A DNA stretch of 64,000 nucleotides from Deinococcota bacterium (GTDB taxonomy: Bacteria > Deinococcota > Deinococci > Deinococcales > Trueperaceae): the NCBI GenBank assembly GCA_963170125.1, contig CAUJFI010000110.1, forward strand, positions 1 to 64,000, in the 5' to 3' direction. Under the pieces are notes generated by a model. That model worked only from the letters and a program-made list of their open reading frames with translations. It searched no databases and was not told the origin of the DNA. A program made the translations under genes and the position numbers. Positions 50,588 to 60,717 of this stretch are shown here, one piece after another. Numbering within the stretch: the first letter of the stretch is position 1; each line of letters opens with the position of its first letter.

Positions 50588-52041
50588 ATGCACGTTACTG
50601 AAGCGGGTGAGGGCGTGCTCAGCCAGCGAGCGCCCATCGAGCCCATCTACCGCGAGGTCCTGGCCGACCTCGAGACGCCGCTGACCGCCTACCTGAAGCT
50701 GGCCGGCCACCCGTCCTTCCTCCTCGAGAGCGTTGAGCAGGGCGAGCGCGTCGCGCGCTACTCGTTCATCGGCACGGGCCAGCGACTGCGCATCGAGGCG
50801 CGCGGCGACCAGGTCACCTTGACGCGCACCACGGGCACGAGCACCGTCACGAGCAAGGACCCCCTGCGCGTCATGTGGGACGAGGTGGTACGCGACACGC
50901 ATCCCGCCCCCGACCTACCCGCCTTCTGGGCCGGCGCCGTCGGCTACGCGAGCTACGACCTCGTGCGCCAGTACGAGCGCCTGCCGGACGCCAACCCCGA
51001 TGTCATCGGCGCGCCGGACATGCTGTTCGTCGAGCCCGAGCTGGTGGTCGTGTTCGACCACCTCAAGCGCCGGCTGTTCATCGTCGCGCCGGCCGAGGTA
51101 GGCAACGCCGCCGACGCCGCTAGGGCGTCGGCGCTGGTGGACGCCGCCTACGACCGCCTCCGCGGTCCGTTGCCTGGTGTGCCCGGTGACCGCGCCGGGC
51201 GCCTGGCCGAGTTCGTGCCCAGCTTGTCGCGCGAGGAGTACATGGCGGCGGTGACGCGCGCCGTCGAGTACATCCACGCCGGCGACGTCTTCCAGGTCGT
51301 GCCGAGCGTCCGCCTGTCGGCCGACCTCGGCGCCCACCCGTTCGCCATCTACCGCGCGTTGCGCACCATCAACCCCAGCCCCTACCTCGGCTACCTCGAC
51401 CTCGGGGGCGTGACGCTCGTGGCCAGCAGCCCGGAGAGCCTCGTGCGCTCCGACGGCGCGCGGGTCGAGACGCTGCCCATCGCCGGGACGCGACCACGCG
51501 GCCGCGACGCCGCGCACGACGAGGAGCTGGCGGCCGAGCTGTTGGCAGACGAGAAGGAGCGCGCCGAGCACGTGATGCTCGTCGACCTGGGCCGCAACGA
51601 CCTCGGCCGGGTCAGCGCGCCTGGGAGCGTCGAGGTCGTCGACCTCATGCGCGTCGAGCGTTACAGCCACGTCATGCACATCGTCTCCGAGGTCGTGGGG
51701 CGGCTAGCGGTCGGTCGCACGCCCCTAGACGCCCTCTCGGCGACGTTGCCGATGGGCACCGCGTCCGGCGCTCCCAAGGTGCGCGCCATGGAGATCATCG
51801 ACGAGCTCGAGACCGTGCGGCGCGGGCCGTACGCCGGCGCCTTCGGCTACCTGGCGGCCGGCGGCGCCATGGACATGGCCCTCACGCTGCGCACCATGGT
51901 CGTGAAGGACGGTCGCATCCACCTGCAGGCGGGTGCGGGCGTCGTAGCGGACTCGGACCCCGCGGCGGAGTGGCAGGAGTGCATGAACAAGTTGGCCGCG
52001 CTGAGGCGTGCCGTGGAGATGGCGACCCGGGGGCTTGGCTG

Positions 52042-52042
<1 letters not shown>
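50588..52042 (+). CDS. trpE: Anthranilate synthase component I
   Basis: 484 residues. The N-terminal domain has SFLLESVEQGERVARYSFIG, the feedback-site region. Catalytic chorismate-binding motifs follow: GDVFQVVPSVRLSAD, ASSPESLVR, LPIAGTRPRGRD, DEKERAEHVMLVDLGRNDLGRV, ATLPMGTASGAPKVRAMEIIDELE, RRGPYAGAFGYL and LQAGAGVVADSDP. With TrpG it makes anthranilate from chorismate and glutamine. ACGGAG lies about seven bases before the ATG. The LLES sequence fits Trp-feedback-sensitive enzymes. Its stop overlaps the trpG start by one base. Confidence 0.96.
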
Positions 52043-52644
<602 letters not shown>

Positions 52645-52647
52645 GCC

Positions 52648-53484
52648 GTGGCCGGAGCCGCCCCAGCTGTCTCCGTGGTCGTGCCGACCCACGACCGGCG
52701 CGCCCTGCTGGAACGCAAGCTGCGCGCGTTGGAGGCCGAGCGCGTCGACTTCGAAGTGATCGTGGTCGCCGACGGTTGCAGCGACGGCACGGAGCGTTTT
52801 CTCGCCCGTTACGAACCGCCCTACGGCTTCTCCTGGTTGACGACGCCGGGCAAGCACGCCGCCTTCGCCCGCAACCAGGGCGCGCGCGTGGCGCGTGGCG
52901 CGGTCCTGCTCTTCAGCGACGACGATGTGATCCCCCGCCCCGGCTGGGTGGCGGCGAACCTCGCACTCCACAAGGCGCCGATGCGGGTCGGCTTGAGCCG
53001 GGAGGCGCTCCCCGACCACTTGAGCGAGGGTTGGACGCTCAAGGTCGTGCGCGGCTGGTGGAACGTCGTCAGCCGCTCGCTGAGCGTGCCCGCCGCCCTG
53101 TTCTGGGAGGTGGGCGGTTACGACGCGAGCTTCTCCTCCTACGGCGGCGAGGACCCCGACCTCGCGCTGCGCCTCAAGGCGGCGGGCGCCGTGTTCGAGC
53201 TGCTGCCGGAGGTGCTCGTCGAGCACTGGGACGAGGGTTTCCTGGACCACCTGGAAGCCAAGGCCGGCTCGGCCGGGGCGGCGCACGTGCGCGTGTGGCG
53301 CAAGCATCCACGGCGCGAGGTCGCCTTCGCCCTTGGTGTCCACCCGCTGTCGCTCGCCTTGAAGCGGGCGCTGCTCTCCACGGCCGCCAAGCCGTTCTGG
53401 GACGACGCCCATTACCGCTACGAGCGGGCGTACGCCGCGGCCGCGCGGCGCGCGCTCGCGGAAGGAGCTGGACCCACGCGATGA
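52648..53484 (+). CDS. Family 2 glycosyltransferase within the trp operon
   Basis: 278 residues with GT-A fold motifs: VSVVVPTHDRRALLERKLRAL, FEVIVVADGCSDGTERFL, ARNQGARVARGAVLLFSDDDVIPRPGW (DxD-like SDDD) and a GGYDASFSSYGGEDPDLALRLK acceptor loop (ED). It transfers a sugar from a nucleotide donor, acceptor unknown. It starts three bases after trpG and overlaps trpD by four bases (ATGA), so it is co-translated with the Trp genes although unrelated in function. Confidence 0.88.
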   Translation: MAGAAPAVSVVVPTHDRRALLERKLRALEAERVDFEVIVVADGCSDGTERFLARYEPPYGFSWLTTPGKHAAFARNQGARVARGAVLLFSDDDVIPRPGWVAANLALHKAPMRVGLSREALPDHLSEGWTLKVVRGWWNVVSRSLSVPAALFWEVGGYDASFSSYGGEDPDLALRLKAAGAVFELLPEVLVEHWDEGFLDHLEAKAGSAGAAHVRVWRKHPRREVAFALGVHPLSLALKRALLSTAAKPFWDDAHYRYERAYAAAARRALAEGAGPTR

Positions 53485-54518
53485 CTGGACTTCCTATCGG
53501 CGAGCTGCTCAACCGGATCTTCGACGGCGAGACGTTGGACAGGCAGATGGCGAGGGACGTCCTCGGCAGGCTCATGGACGGGCAGCTCTCGCAGGTTCAG
53601 GCGTCGGCCCTGCTGGCGGCGCTGCGCATGCGGGGCGAGACCGTGGAGGAGATCACGGGCTTCGCGGAGGCCATGCGCGCGCGGGCCATCCGGGTCCCGG
53701 TGAGCGTCGACGGCCCGTTGGTCGACACCTGCGGCACGGGCGGCACGGGCGTCGACACGATCAACATCAGCACGACGGCCATGTTCGTCGCCGCGGCCGG
53801 GGGCGCGCGGCTCGCCAAGCACGGCAACGTCGGCGTGACGCGCAAGTCGGGTTCGGCGAACGTTCTGGCCGAGCTCGGCGCGGACCTGGACGCGAGCCCG
53901 GAGCGCCTCGCCGAGTCCGTCGCGGTCACCGGCATGGCCTTCATCTTCGCGCGCCGCTTCCACCCCGCCATGGGGTTCGTCGCGCCCATCCGCGCCGACC
54001 TGCAGGCTCGCACCATCTTCAACAACTTGGGGCCGCTCACCAACCCGGCTGGCGCCGACCGCCAGCTCATGGGCGTCTACGACCCGCGCCTAACCGAGAC
54101 CCTGGCGGCCGTCCTGCGCGGCCTGGGGTTGAAGCGCGCCCTCGTCGTGCACGGCGACGTCATCGACGACTTCACCGTGACGGGGCCGAGCAAGGTGACT
54201 GAGCTCGCGGAGGACGGCGGTCTGACCACCTACGTGGTCACGCCGGAGGAGGTGGGCCTCGGCCGGCACCCGCTGGCGAGCTTCGCCGGCGGCGACCCCG
54301 CGACGAACGCCGGGCACCTGCGCGCCGTGCTCGCGGGGGAGGCCGGACCCGGCATGCGCGACGTGACGCTCTTCAACGCCGGCGCCGCCCTCTACCTCGC
54401 CGAGCGCGCCGGCACGCTGGCGGAGGGCGTCGCTCTCGCAGCCGAAGCGTTGGACAGCGGGGCGGCGCTCGCCAAGCTCGAGGAGTACCTCGGCTTCTCA
54501 CGGCGTCCGGCGGCTTGA
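53481..54518 (+). CDS. trpD: Anthranilate phosphoribosyltransferase
   Basis: 345 residues with VDTCGTGGTGVDTINISTTAMFVAAA (PRPP loop), AKHGNVGVTRKSGSANVLAELG, FARRFHPAMGFVAPIRADLQARTIFNNLGPLTNPAG and VVHGD..DDFTVTGPSKV. It joins anthranilate to PRPP. The start overlaps the glycosyltransferase stop; the longer upstream frame is its shadow. trpC, trpF and trpBA are not in the window. Confidence 0.96.
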   Translation: MTGLPIGELLNRIFDGETLDRQMARDVLGRLMDGQLSQVQASALLAALRMRGETVEEITGFAEAMRARAIRVPVSVDGPLVDTCGTGGTGVDTINISTTAMFVAAAGGARLAKHGNVGVTRKSGSANVLAELGADLDASPERLAESVAVTGMAFIFARRFHPAMGFVAPIRADLQARTIFNNLGPLTNPAGADRQLMGVYDPRLTETLAAVLRGLGLKRALVVHGDVIDDFTVTGPSKVTELAEDGGLTTYVVTPEEVGLGRHPLASFAGGDPATNAGHLRAVLAGEAGPGMRDVTLFNAGAALYLAERAGTLAEGVALAAEALDSGAALAKLEEYLGFSRRPAA

Positions 54519-54642
54519 GCTCGGGGCGGTCGGCGCGGCGGACCTCCGGTCGCGCCGTTGAGGCCGGTCGGCGCGGCGCCGGGTGGCGTGGGCGGCCCCG
54601 GCGTCGTCGAGCCGGCGTCACGGCTCATCTGCGGTTGCTAGC

Positions 54643-56850
54643 ATGGTGGGCGTGAAGCTCGTCCAAGGCCTGTTCCTGCTGCTCTTGACGGCCGCGCTGT
54701 CGGTCGGCGCGCTGCTGGCCTCCTCGGGGCTGAAGTGGGCCCAGGAGCTGCCGTCGCTCGAGTCGCTGGACGCGCTCGAGTTCTCCGCCACCTCGCAGGT
54801 GTTCGCCCGCGACGGCGTGACGCCCATCGGGGCCATCGTGCCCGTCACGGGCGAGGGGCGCGAGTCCACCAACCGCATCCCCGTGCGCCTCGACGAGGTG
54901 TCGCCCGCCGCGCTGCAGGCCATCGTCGCCTACGAGGACGACCAGTTCTACCGCCACTACGGCGTCGATGCGCCCGGCTTCTTCAGGGCCGTCTACGAGG
55001 AGTTCCTCGGCGACGCCTCGCGCGGCGGCTCGACCATCACGACGCAGGTCATCAAGAACCTCGTGTTGCACGACATCCGCTCGGAACGGTCCCTGGAGCG
55101 CAAGATCAAGGAGATCATGCTGGCCCTCGAGCTCGAGCGGCGCCTCACCAAGCCCGAGATCTTGCAGCGTTACATCAACATGGTCTTCTGGGGCGGCAAC
55201 GTCTACGGCATCCGCGCCGCGGCCCAGACGTACTTCGGCAAAGACCCCATCGAGCTGAACCTCGCGGAAGGGCTGTACCTCGCCCGGCTCATCCCGGCCC
55301 CGAACGCGCGCCACGACGACCTTCCCACGACCCGCCGCAGCATCCGTGAGGTCCTCGACAAGATGGTGAGGCAGGGCACTATCAGCTCGGAGATGGCCGA
55401 GCGCGCCTGGCGCTACCCCCTCGAGCCACTCGGTTGGGACGTCACCTACGACGGTGCAGGCAACATCGTAACGGCCGTCAGGACCGGGGCCGAGGTCGTC
55501 GTCCAGTCGAGCGTCAGCTCGGACCTGTCGCGCGCCGTCCTGATCGCCGTGCGCAACTGGCTGACCGAGCGGTACGGCGAGAGCGTCGTGTTCAGCAGCG
55601 GCGGCCTCCGGGTGACCACCACCATCGACGTGCAGGCGCAAGTGGCGGCCAACCAGGCGAGCCTGAGCGGTGAGGTCCCGCCGGGCGCCCAGATGGCGCT
55701 GGTCGGCATCGACCCGAGCACGGGGGCCGTGCTCGCCATGGTGGGGCAGAAGCTCGTCGACGGCGTCGCTCCGGGCGAGTTCAACCGCGCCACCCAGGCG
55801 TTGCGGCAGCCGGGCAGCTCGTTCAAGCCCATCGTTTACGCGACAGCCATCGAGCAGGGCGCCATGAACCAGTCGACCATCCTGGTCGACGAGCCGACGA
55901 AGTTCCAGATCCGCGGACAGGCGCCGTACGAACCCGGTAACCACGACCACACCTACGACGGCTTCCAGACCATCAGGGCGAGCCTCAACCGGAGCCGCAA
56001 CATCCCGGCCGTCAAGGCCCTCGAGGCGGCCGGCGTCGACGCCGTCGCGGAGAAGGCGCGCGAGCTCGGTTACAACGTGATGCCCTACTACGCCATGGCG
56101 CTGGGCTCCTTCGAGGCCACGCCCCTGCAGCACACGGCCGCGATGGCCGCCTTCGCGAACGGTGGCGTGTACATCGAGCCGTACTTCATCGAGCGCGTCG
56201 AGGACTCCGACGGCAACGTCCTCTACCAGGCCGAGCCCCGCTCCGCGCGCGTCTGGAGCGAGCAGACGGCCTACATCATGCTCGACATGATGCACGGCAA
56301 CGTCGTCGATCGCGAGCCGGCCTTCGGGCTCTCGAACCGCGCCGCCGTCCCGGGCCGCTGGATCGCCGGGAAGACTGGCACGACCAACGATGAGGTCGAT
56401 ATCTGGTTCGTCGGCATGACGCCCGGCATGGTGGCGAGCGTGTGGATCGGCAAGGACGACGCCACGAGCCTGCCGAGCCGCATGACGCTGAGCAACGGCA
56501 ACACCGACCAGGTCAACAGCTCGCGCCAGCCCATCTACATCTGGAACGACTTCGTCACCGCGGCCTTGCGGGGGAGCCCGGCCACGGGTGACGGCTTCCC
56601 GGTCCCAGAAGGCGTCGTCTTCAAGGACATGGACCTGAAGACGGGCGCCGTCGGCGGCGGCGGGGTGCGCGCCGCGTTCCGCTCGACCGATCAGGCGGTC
56701 GGCGGCGGCATCGACGCGGCCATCAAGCTCAGCCTCCCGATAGACACCGCCACGGGGAAGCGGGCCACGGTCGACACCCCTCCCGACCGCATCGAGATCA
56801 TCGAGGTCGACCCGCGCGACGTGGGGAACTACCTCGAAGGCACGGGCTGA
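54643..56850 (+). CDS. Class A penicillin-binding protein (bifunctional transglycosylase/transpeptidase)
   Basis: 735 residues. One N-terminal membrane helix (LFLLLLTAALSVGALLASSG); a GT51 transglycosylase domain with EDDQFYRHYGVDAPG (EDxxFxxHxG), GGSTITTQVIKNLVL and LALELERRLTKPEILQRYINMVFWG; then the transpeptidase with SSFKP (catalytic SxxK), SRN (NRSRNIPA) and KTGTT. It polymerises and cross-links peptidoglycan on the outer side of the membrane. ATG 54643 is chosen because the helix begins just after it. Confidence 0.94.
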   Translation: MVGVKLVQGLFLLLLTAALSVGALLASSGLKWAQELPSLESLDALEFSATSQVFARDGVTPIGAIVPVTGEGRESTNRIPVRLDEVSPAALQAIVAYEDDQFYRHYGVDAPGFFRAVYEEFLGDASRGGSTITTQVIKNLVLHDIRSERSLERKIKEIMLALELERRLTKPEILQRYINMVFWGGNVYGIRAAAQTYFGKDPIELNLAEGLYLARLIPAPNARHDDLPTTRRSIREVLDKMVRQGTISSEMAERAWRYPLEPLGWDVTYDGAGNIVTAVRTGAEVVVQSSVSSDLSRAVLIAVRNWLTERYGESVVFSSGGLRVTTTIDVQAQVAANQASLSGEVPPGAQMALVGIDPSTGAVLAMVGQKLVDGVAPGEFNRATQALRQPGSSFKPIVYATAIEQGAMNQSTILVDEPTKFQIRGQAPYEPGNHDHTYDGFQTIRASLNRSRNIPAVKALEAAGVDAVAEKARELGYNVMPYYAMALGSFEATPLQHTAAMAAFANGGVYIEPYFIERVEDSDGNVLYQAEPRSARVWSEQTAYIMLDMMHGNVVDREPAFGLSNRAAVPGRWIAGKTGTTNDEVDIWFVGMTPGMVASVWIGKDDATSLPSRMTLSNGNTDQVNSSRQPIYIWNDFVTAALRGSPATGDGFPVPEGVVFKDMDLKTGAVGGGGVRAAFRSTDQAVGGGIDAAIKLSLPIDTATGKRATVDTPPDRIEIIEVDPRDVGNYLEGTG

Positions 56851-56892
56851 GACGACTGTGGCGGCGGGCAGGAGCAGGGAAGGAACAGGACG

Positions 56893-57804
56893 ATGAACGC
56901 GCTTCAGAACGAGACCCTAACCGCGGTAGCCGGCCTGCGCGTCGGCCACTACACGGACCTGGAGGCCCGCACGGGCTGCACGGTCGTCCTCACGCCGGCG
57001 GGCGGCTGCGTGGCCTCGGGCGTAGCGCTTGGCCCCGCGCCCGGCTCGCGCGAGTACGTCCTGTTGCAGCCCGACAAGACGGTCCAGGCGGTCGACGCTG
57101 TCGTGCTGACCGGCGGCAGCGCTTTCGGGCTCGCCTCGGCCGATGGCGTCATGTGCTGGCTCGAGGAGCAAGGCCGCGGCTTCGACACGGGCGTGGCTCG
57201 CGTGCCCATCGTGCCGGCCGCCGTCCTCTTCGACCTGGCAGTCGGCTCCGCCAAGGTCCGCCCGGACGCAGCGGCGGGGCGCGCCGCGGCCGAGGCCGCC
57301 ACCGACGCGCCCGTCGCGCAAGGGCGCGTGGGCGCCGGCACGGGGGCGACGGTCGGCAAGCTGCGCGGGCCGGGCAACGCCACCGACAGCGGCCTCGGCA
57401 GTCACGCCGCGCTCGTCGGCGGGGCGGTCGTCGCGGCCATCGGCATCAGCAACGCCGCCGGCAACGTGATCGACCCCGACACGGGCAATCTCGTGGCCGG
57501 GGTACCGGAGACGCTGGGTCTCGCCGCCGCGGCCGGCTTCGCCGCCATGCCCGGCAGCAACACGACGCTGGTGCTCGTCGCCACCGACGCCCCGATCACG
57601 AAGGCCCAGGCCAACGCGCTCGCGACGAGCGCGCATATCGGCATCGCGAGGGTGACGCGACCGTCACACACGGTGTTCGACGGCGACAGCGCCTTCGTGC
57701 TCTCGACCGGCACGGGTCCGGAGGTCCCGCTCGCGGCCCTCTCCGTCGCCGTGCAGGAGGTGGTGGCGGCCGCGCTCGTCAAGGGCGTGCTGGCCGGTCG
57801 CTGA
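56893..57804 (+). CDS. P1-family peptidase (DmpA/L-aminopeptidase-like)
   Basis: 303 residues. N-terminal LRVGHYTDLEARTGCTVVL, then DAVVLTGGSAFGLASADGVMCWLEEQGRGF and the autocleavage region MPGSNTTLVLVATDA, where the Gly-Ser bond is cut in DmpA-type enzymes to free the catalytic Ser. These self-processing N-terminal nucleophile hydrolases cleave N-terminal amino acids from peptides or beta-peptides. GGAA-rich sequence (AGGGAAGGAACAGG) precedes the ATG. Confidence 0.9.
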   Translation: MNALQNETLTAVAGLRVGHYTDLEARTGCTVVLTPAGGCVASGVALGPAPGSREYVLLQPDKTVQAVDAVVLTGGSAFGLASADGVMCWLEEQGRGFDTGVARVPIVPAAVLFDLAVGSAKVRPDAAAGRAAAEAATDAPVAQGRVGAGTGATVGKLRGPGNATDSGLGSHAALVGGAVVAAIGISNAAGNVIDPDTGNLVAGVPETLGLAAAAGFAAMPGSNTTLVLVATDAPITKAQANALATSAHIGIARVTRPSHTVFDGDSAFVLSTGTGPEVPLAALSVAVQEVVAAALVKGVLAGR

Positions 57805-57830
57805 GGCGGAGGCGCCCCGCGGCGCGGGCG

Positions 57831-58994
57831 TCAGCGACCGACGCGGTAGATCATGCCGCTGTCGTACGCGGCGATGTACAGCTCGCCCGCGGCGTCCTCG
57901 CCGAAGGTGCTCACGTTGAAGCCCGTCTCGAACAGGGGCCTGGGCGCCCAGCCGTCCGCCGCGCTCGTGCTCCAGACGCGGCCGGACACGAAGTCGGCGA
58001 ACACGTAGTTGCCCTGGAGCGCCGGCACCTCGGCGCCGCGATAGACGTAGCCGCCCGTTATCGACGTGCCCCACTGCGGGCCGTGCGGGTACTCGAGGAC
58101 GGGGAGCGTGAGCCCGGTCTGGTCGCAACTCGAGGCCGCGTAGCAGTGCAGGCCCTCCATGACCTTCCAGCCGTAGTTGAGCCCGCCGGCCGTGCCGGCC
58201 GGTGTGAAGTTGACTTCCTCGTAGGCGTCCTGGCCGACGTCGGCGATGTAGAGGTCGCCGGTGTCCCTGTCGAACGAGAAGCGCCACGGGTTGCGGATCC
58301 CGTACGCCCAGATCTCGGGCAGGGCGCCGTCCCGCTCGACGAACGGGTTGTCGCTCGGCACGGCGTAACCGCGCTCGCCCGACACGTCGAGGCGTAGGAG
58401 CTTGCCGAGGAAGGTGCCGAGGCTCTGGCCGTTGCCTTGCGGGTCGCCGCCGCTGCCGCCGTCGCCGAGCCCGACGTAGAGGAAGCCGTCCGGCCCGAAG
58501 GCGATCTGGCCGCCGTTGTGGTTGGAGTACGGCTGGGCCTGCGTGAGCAGGACCTCCTCGGACTCCGGGTTGGCGCGGTCGGGGTTCCCCGGCGTGACCG
58601 TGAAGCGCGACAGCACGGTCTGTCCGCCGTTGCCCGTGTAATACACGTAGAAGCGCCCGGTCGCCCCGTAGTCGACGGGGAAGGCGAGGCCGAGCAGGCC
58701 GCGCTCGCCGCCCGTGCTGAGCTCGCCGGAGAGGTCAAGGAACGGTTCGCGGAGCAGCTCGCCGCTACGGACGATGCGGATGGCGCCGCTCTGCTCCGCC
58801 ACGAACAGGCGTTCGTCGCCGGCGTTCGTGATCACAACGGGCTGCCTGAGCCCGTCGGCCACTGGCACGAGTCGTTGCGCGACGACGTTCTGCGTGCAGG
58901 CTGCCAGTGCCAACGTGATGGCGAGGGCGGTCAGCGCGCCGGCGTAAGCGCCGAGGCCGTACCGGCGCTGAGGGAGAGTGGGCTGCTCGGACAT
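57831..58994 (-). CDS. PQQ-type sugar dehydrogenase (GSDH family), lipoprotein
   Basis: 387 residues. N-terminal helix ends in a lipobox (LALAACTQN), so it is probably anchored outside the membrane. Beta-propeller motifs of the glucose/sorbosone dehydrogenase family include GERGLLGLAFPVDYGATGRFYVYYT, YSNHNGGQIAFGPDGFLYVGLGDGGSGGDP, IWAYGIRNPWRFSFDRDTGDLYIADVGQ and EVNFTPAGTAGGLNYGW. It would oxidise sugars or alcohols with PQQ. The ATG is supported by TAGGCT six bases upstream, which lies inside the 3' end of trmH. Confidence 0.88.
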   Translation of the reverse strand: MSEQPTLPQRRYGLGAYAGALTALAITLALAACTQNVVAQRLVPVADGLRQPVVITNAGDERLFVAEQSGAIRIVRSGELLREPFLDLSGELSTGGERGLLGLAFPVDYGATGRFYVYYTGNGGQTVLSRFTVTPGNPDRANPESEEVLLTQAQPYSNHNGGQIAFGPDGFLYVGLGDGGSGGDPQGNGQSLGTFLGKLLRLDVSGERGYAVPSDNPFVERDGALPEIWAYGIRNPWRFSFDRDTGDLYIADVGQDAYEEVNFTPAGTAGGLNYGWKVMEGLHCYAASSCDQTGLTLPVLEYPHGPQWGTSITGGYVYRGAEVPALQGNYVFADFVSGRVWSTSAADGWAPRPLFETGFNVSTFGEDAAGELYIAAYDSGMIYRVGR

Positions 58995-59000
58995 GCCTAG

Positions 59001-59006
59001 AGCCTA
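59001..59006 (-). promoter_or_regulatory. Leaderless-type -10 box of the sugar dehydrogenase, overlapping the trmH stop
   Basis: TAGGCT on the reverse strand ends six bases before ATG 58994. Its first bases include the TAG stop codon of trmH (59006-59004). Confidence 0.5.
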
Positions 59007-59636
59007 GTCGATATCCTCCGTGAGGCCGGTGAGCGGAGGCTCAACCTCCTCTAAGGTCGCCCAGCGCGGCAACCACCTGAGGGTGAGTTCCCGGAGCTCC
59101 CGCTCGCTCAGGCTCGGACGGTCGTACATGCCGGCCGCGAGGCGCTGGCGCTGGGCCTCGAAGAGGATCACGGCCGCCGCCACGCTCACGTTGAGCGACT
59201 GCACCATGCCAAGCATCGGGATGATCACGTGCTGGTCCGCGAGCTCCGCGGCCCGAGGGCTGACGCCGTCCTTCTCGTTGCCGAGGAGGACGGCGCAGGG
59301 CACGGTGTAGTCCACCGCCCGGTAATCGACCGCCTCGGCCGAGAGGTGCGCGGCGTAGATCCGCTTCCCGCTCGCCTGCATGGTGGCGACGGCGGTGGCG
59401 ATGTCGGGGTGCACCACCAGGTCGACCCACTTGTCCGCGCTGGCGCTCGTGGCGCTGAAGGTGGCCACACCCCCGGTCGGCTTGACGGCGTGCACCGTGC
59501 CGATGCCGACGGCGTCGCAACTCCTAAGGATGGCCGAGAGGTTGTGCGGCTTGTGCACTTCCTCGGCGAGCACTGTCAGGTCCTGCTGGCGCTTCGCTAG
59601 GACATCGTGGATGCGCTCACGGCGCCGCAAGGTCAT
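59004..59636 (-). CDS. trmH: tRNA (guanosine(18)-2'-O)-methyltransferase
   Basis: 210 residues. SpoU-family motifs: [50 protein letters not shown] and [28 protein letters not shown]. It methylates the ribose of G18 in tRNAs. The C-terminal TrmH extension ([21 protein letters not shown]) is present. ATG 59636 has TATCCT six bases upstream. Divergent from the YbaK gene. Confidence 0.92.
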   Translation of the reverse strand: MTLRRRERIHDVLAKRQQDLTVLAEEVHKPHNLSAILRSCDAVGIGTVHAVKPTGGVATFSATSASADKWVDLVVHPDIATAVATMQASGKRIYAAHLSAEAVDYRAVDYTVPCAVLLGNEKDGVSPRAAELADQHVIIPMLGMVQSLNVSVAAAVILFEAQRQRLAAGMYDRPSLSERELRELTLRWLPRWATLEEVEPPLTGLTEDID

Positions 59637-59642
59637 GGGCCG

Positions 59643-59648
59643 AGGATA
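59643..59648 (-). promoter_or_regulatory. Leaderless-type -10 box of trmH
   Basis: TATCCT on the reverse strand ends six bases before ATG 59636. Confidence 0.5.
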
Positions 59649-59691
59649 ACCGGCCGCCCGGCGAATGGGGCGGCGGCTCGCCGAACTGGGT

Positions 59692-59697
59692 TATTGT
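59692..59697 (+). promoter_or_regulatory. Leaderless-type -10 box of the YbaK/EbsC gene
   Basis: TATTGT is followed by six bases and ATG 59704; it mirrors the trmH box 44 bases away on the other strand. Confidence 0.5.
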
Positions 59698-59703
59698 GCT
59701 CGG

Positions 59704-60207
59704 ATGTCGTTGCAGGCCGTGAAAGATCACCTCAGGCGGTTCGGGAAGGCGGAAGCGGTCCTGGAGTTCGCGGAGTCGAGCGCCACGGTGGCGCTGGCGG
59801 CCGAGAAGGTGGGGACGGAGCCTGCCCGGATCGCGAAGACCCTGGCGTTCTACGACCCGGAAGACCAGACGCGCGCGCTCCTGGTGGTGGCCGCCGGCGA
59901 CGCCCGGCTCCACAACGGCTCGTTCAAGCGTCGTTTCGGGGGCAAGCCGAAGATGGTGGCGTCGGAGGACGTCGAGGCGCTGACCGGCCACCCCGTTGGT
60001 GGCGTGTGCCCGTTCGCCAACCCGGACGGCGTCAGTGTCTACCTCGACGAGTCGTTGCGGCGCTTCGACGTCGTCTACCCCGCCGCCGGCACGGCGGCGT
60101 CGGCCGTGGCGTTAACCCCGGCCGAGCTAGAGGTCGCCGCCCGCCCGGCCGGGTGGGTGGAGGTCTCGAACGGCTGGCGTGTCGACGGGGTCGAGGCCAC
60201 CCAGTGA
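59704..60207 (+). CDS. YbaK/EbsC-family aminoacyl-tRNA deacylase
   Basis: 167 residues. INS-domain features: TVALAAEKVGTEPARIAKTLAF (with the conserved Lys), GDARLHNGSFKRRFGGKPKMVASEDVEALTGHPVGGVCPFANP (the GHPVGGV loop) and DESLRRFDVVYPAAGT. Members clear mischarged aminoacyl-tRNAs such as Cys-tRNA-Pro. Start set by the -10 hexamer six bases upstream. Confidence 0.88.
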   Translation: MSLQAVKDHLRRFGKAEAVLEFAESSATVALAAEKVGTEPARIAKTLAFYDPEDQTRALLVVAAGDARLHNGSFKRRFGGKPKMVASEDVEALTGHPVGGVCPFANPDGVSVYLDESLRRFDVVYPAAGTAASAVALTPAELEVAARPAGWVEVSNGWRVDGVEATQ

Positions 60208-60255
60208 GCCGCGCGCGAACCCTTGGCGAGCCGCGCGCAGCTCACTCGTAGGAGG

Positions 60256-60717
60256 CTAGCGGAGCGCGGGCTCCAGGACCGTGAAGGTCAAGTAGTCCTG
60301 CAACGTGTGCGTGTCTACCGAGAGCACGCGCCACATGAGCACGTAACTGCCCGGGGCGAGGGGCTCGGCCGGCGTCAACGTCACCCTGGCCGACCGTCCC
60401 TGACCCGGAGCCAGCTCGAACGCGACGGCGCGGTCGTCCGGCCCGGAGGTACCGATCACCTCGGTCACGAGAAGGGCGGCCATGCCGTTGAGCTTGGCCG
60501 CGTGATTCTCATCGGCTACGTCGGGGGCGTTCTCGAGCCTGAACAGCTTGAAGGTGGAGAAGCCGACCTCGAGCTCCTCGCTGAACTCCAGGACGAGCGT
60601 TCCCGGCGCGGCCTCCAACACGGAGCCGTCCGCGGGCGTGGAGCTCTCCAGGTAGGCGTGCGCCTGCGCGAACCCGAGGAGCGCGGCCGCCGCCAGGACC
60701 AGGCCGGCGCGCCTCAT
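60256..60717 (-). CDS. copC: CopC-domain copper-binding protein
   Basis: 153 residues. Signal peptide to FAQA, mature N-terminus HAYLESSTPADGSVLEAAP giving the N-terminal His copper ligand of CopC proteins. C-terminal YVLMWRVLSVDTHTLQDYLTFTV contains the DxH pair of the Cu(II) site. No Met-rich Cu(I) loop is apparent. Its start overlaps the upstream gene by four bases (ATGA). CopD is not in the operon, though a CopD-like membrane protein occurs near the left end of the window. Confidence 0.85.
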   Translation of the reverse strand: MRRAGLVLAAAALLGFAQAHAYLESSTPADGSVLEAAPGTLVLEFSEELEVGFSTFKLFRLENAPDVADENHAAKLNGMAALLVTEVIGTSGPDDRAVAFELAPGQGRSARVTLTPAEPLAPGSYVLMWRVLSVDTHTLQDYLTFTVLEPALR

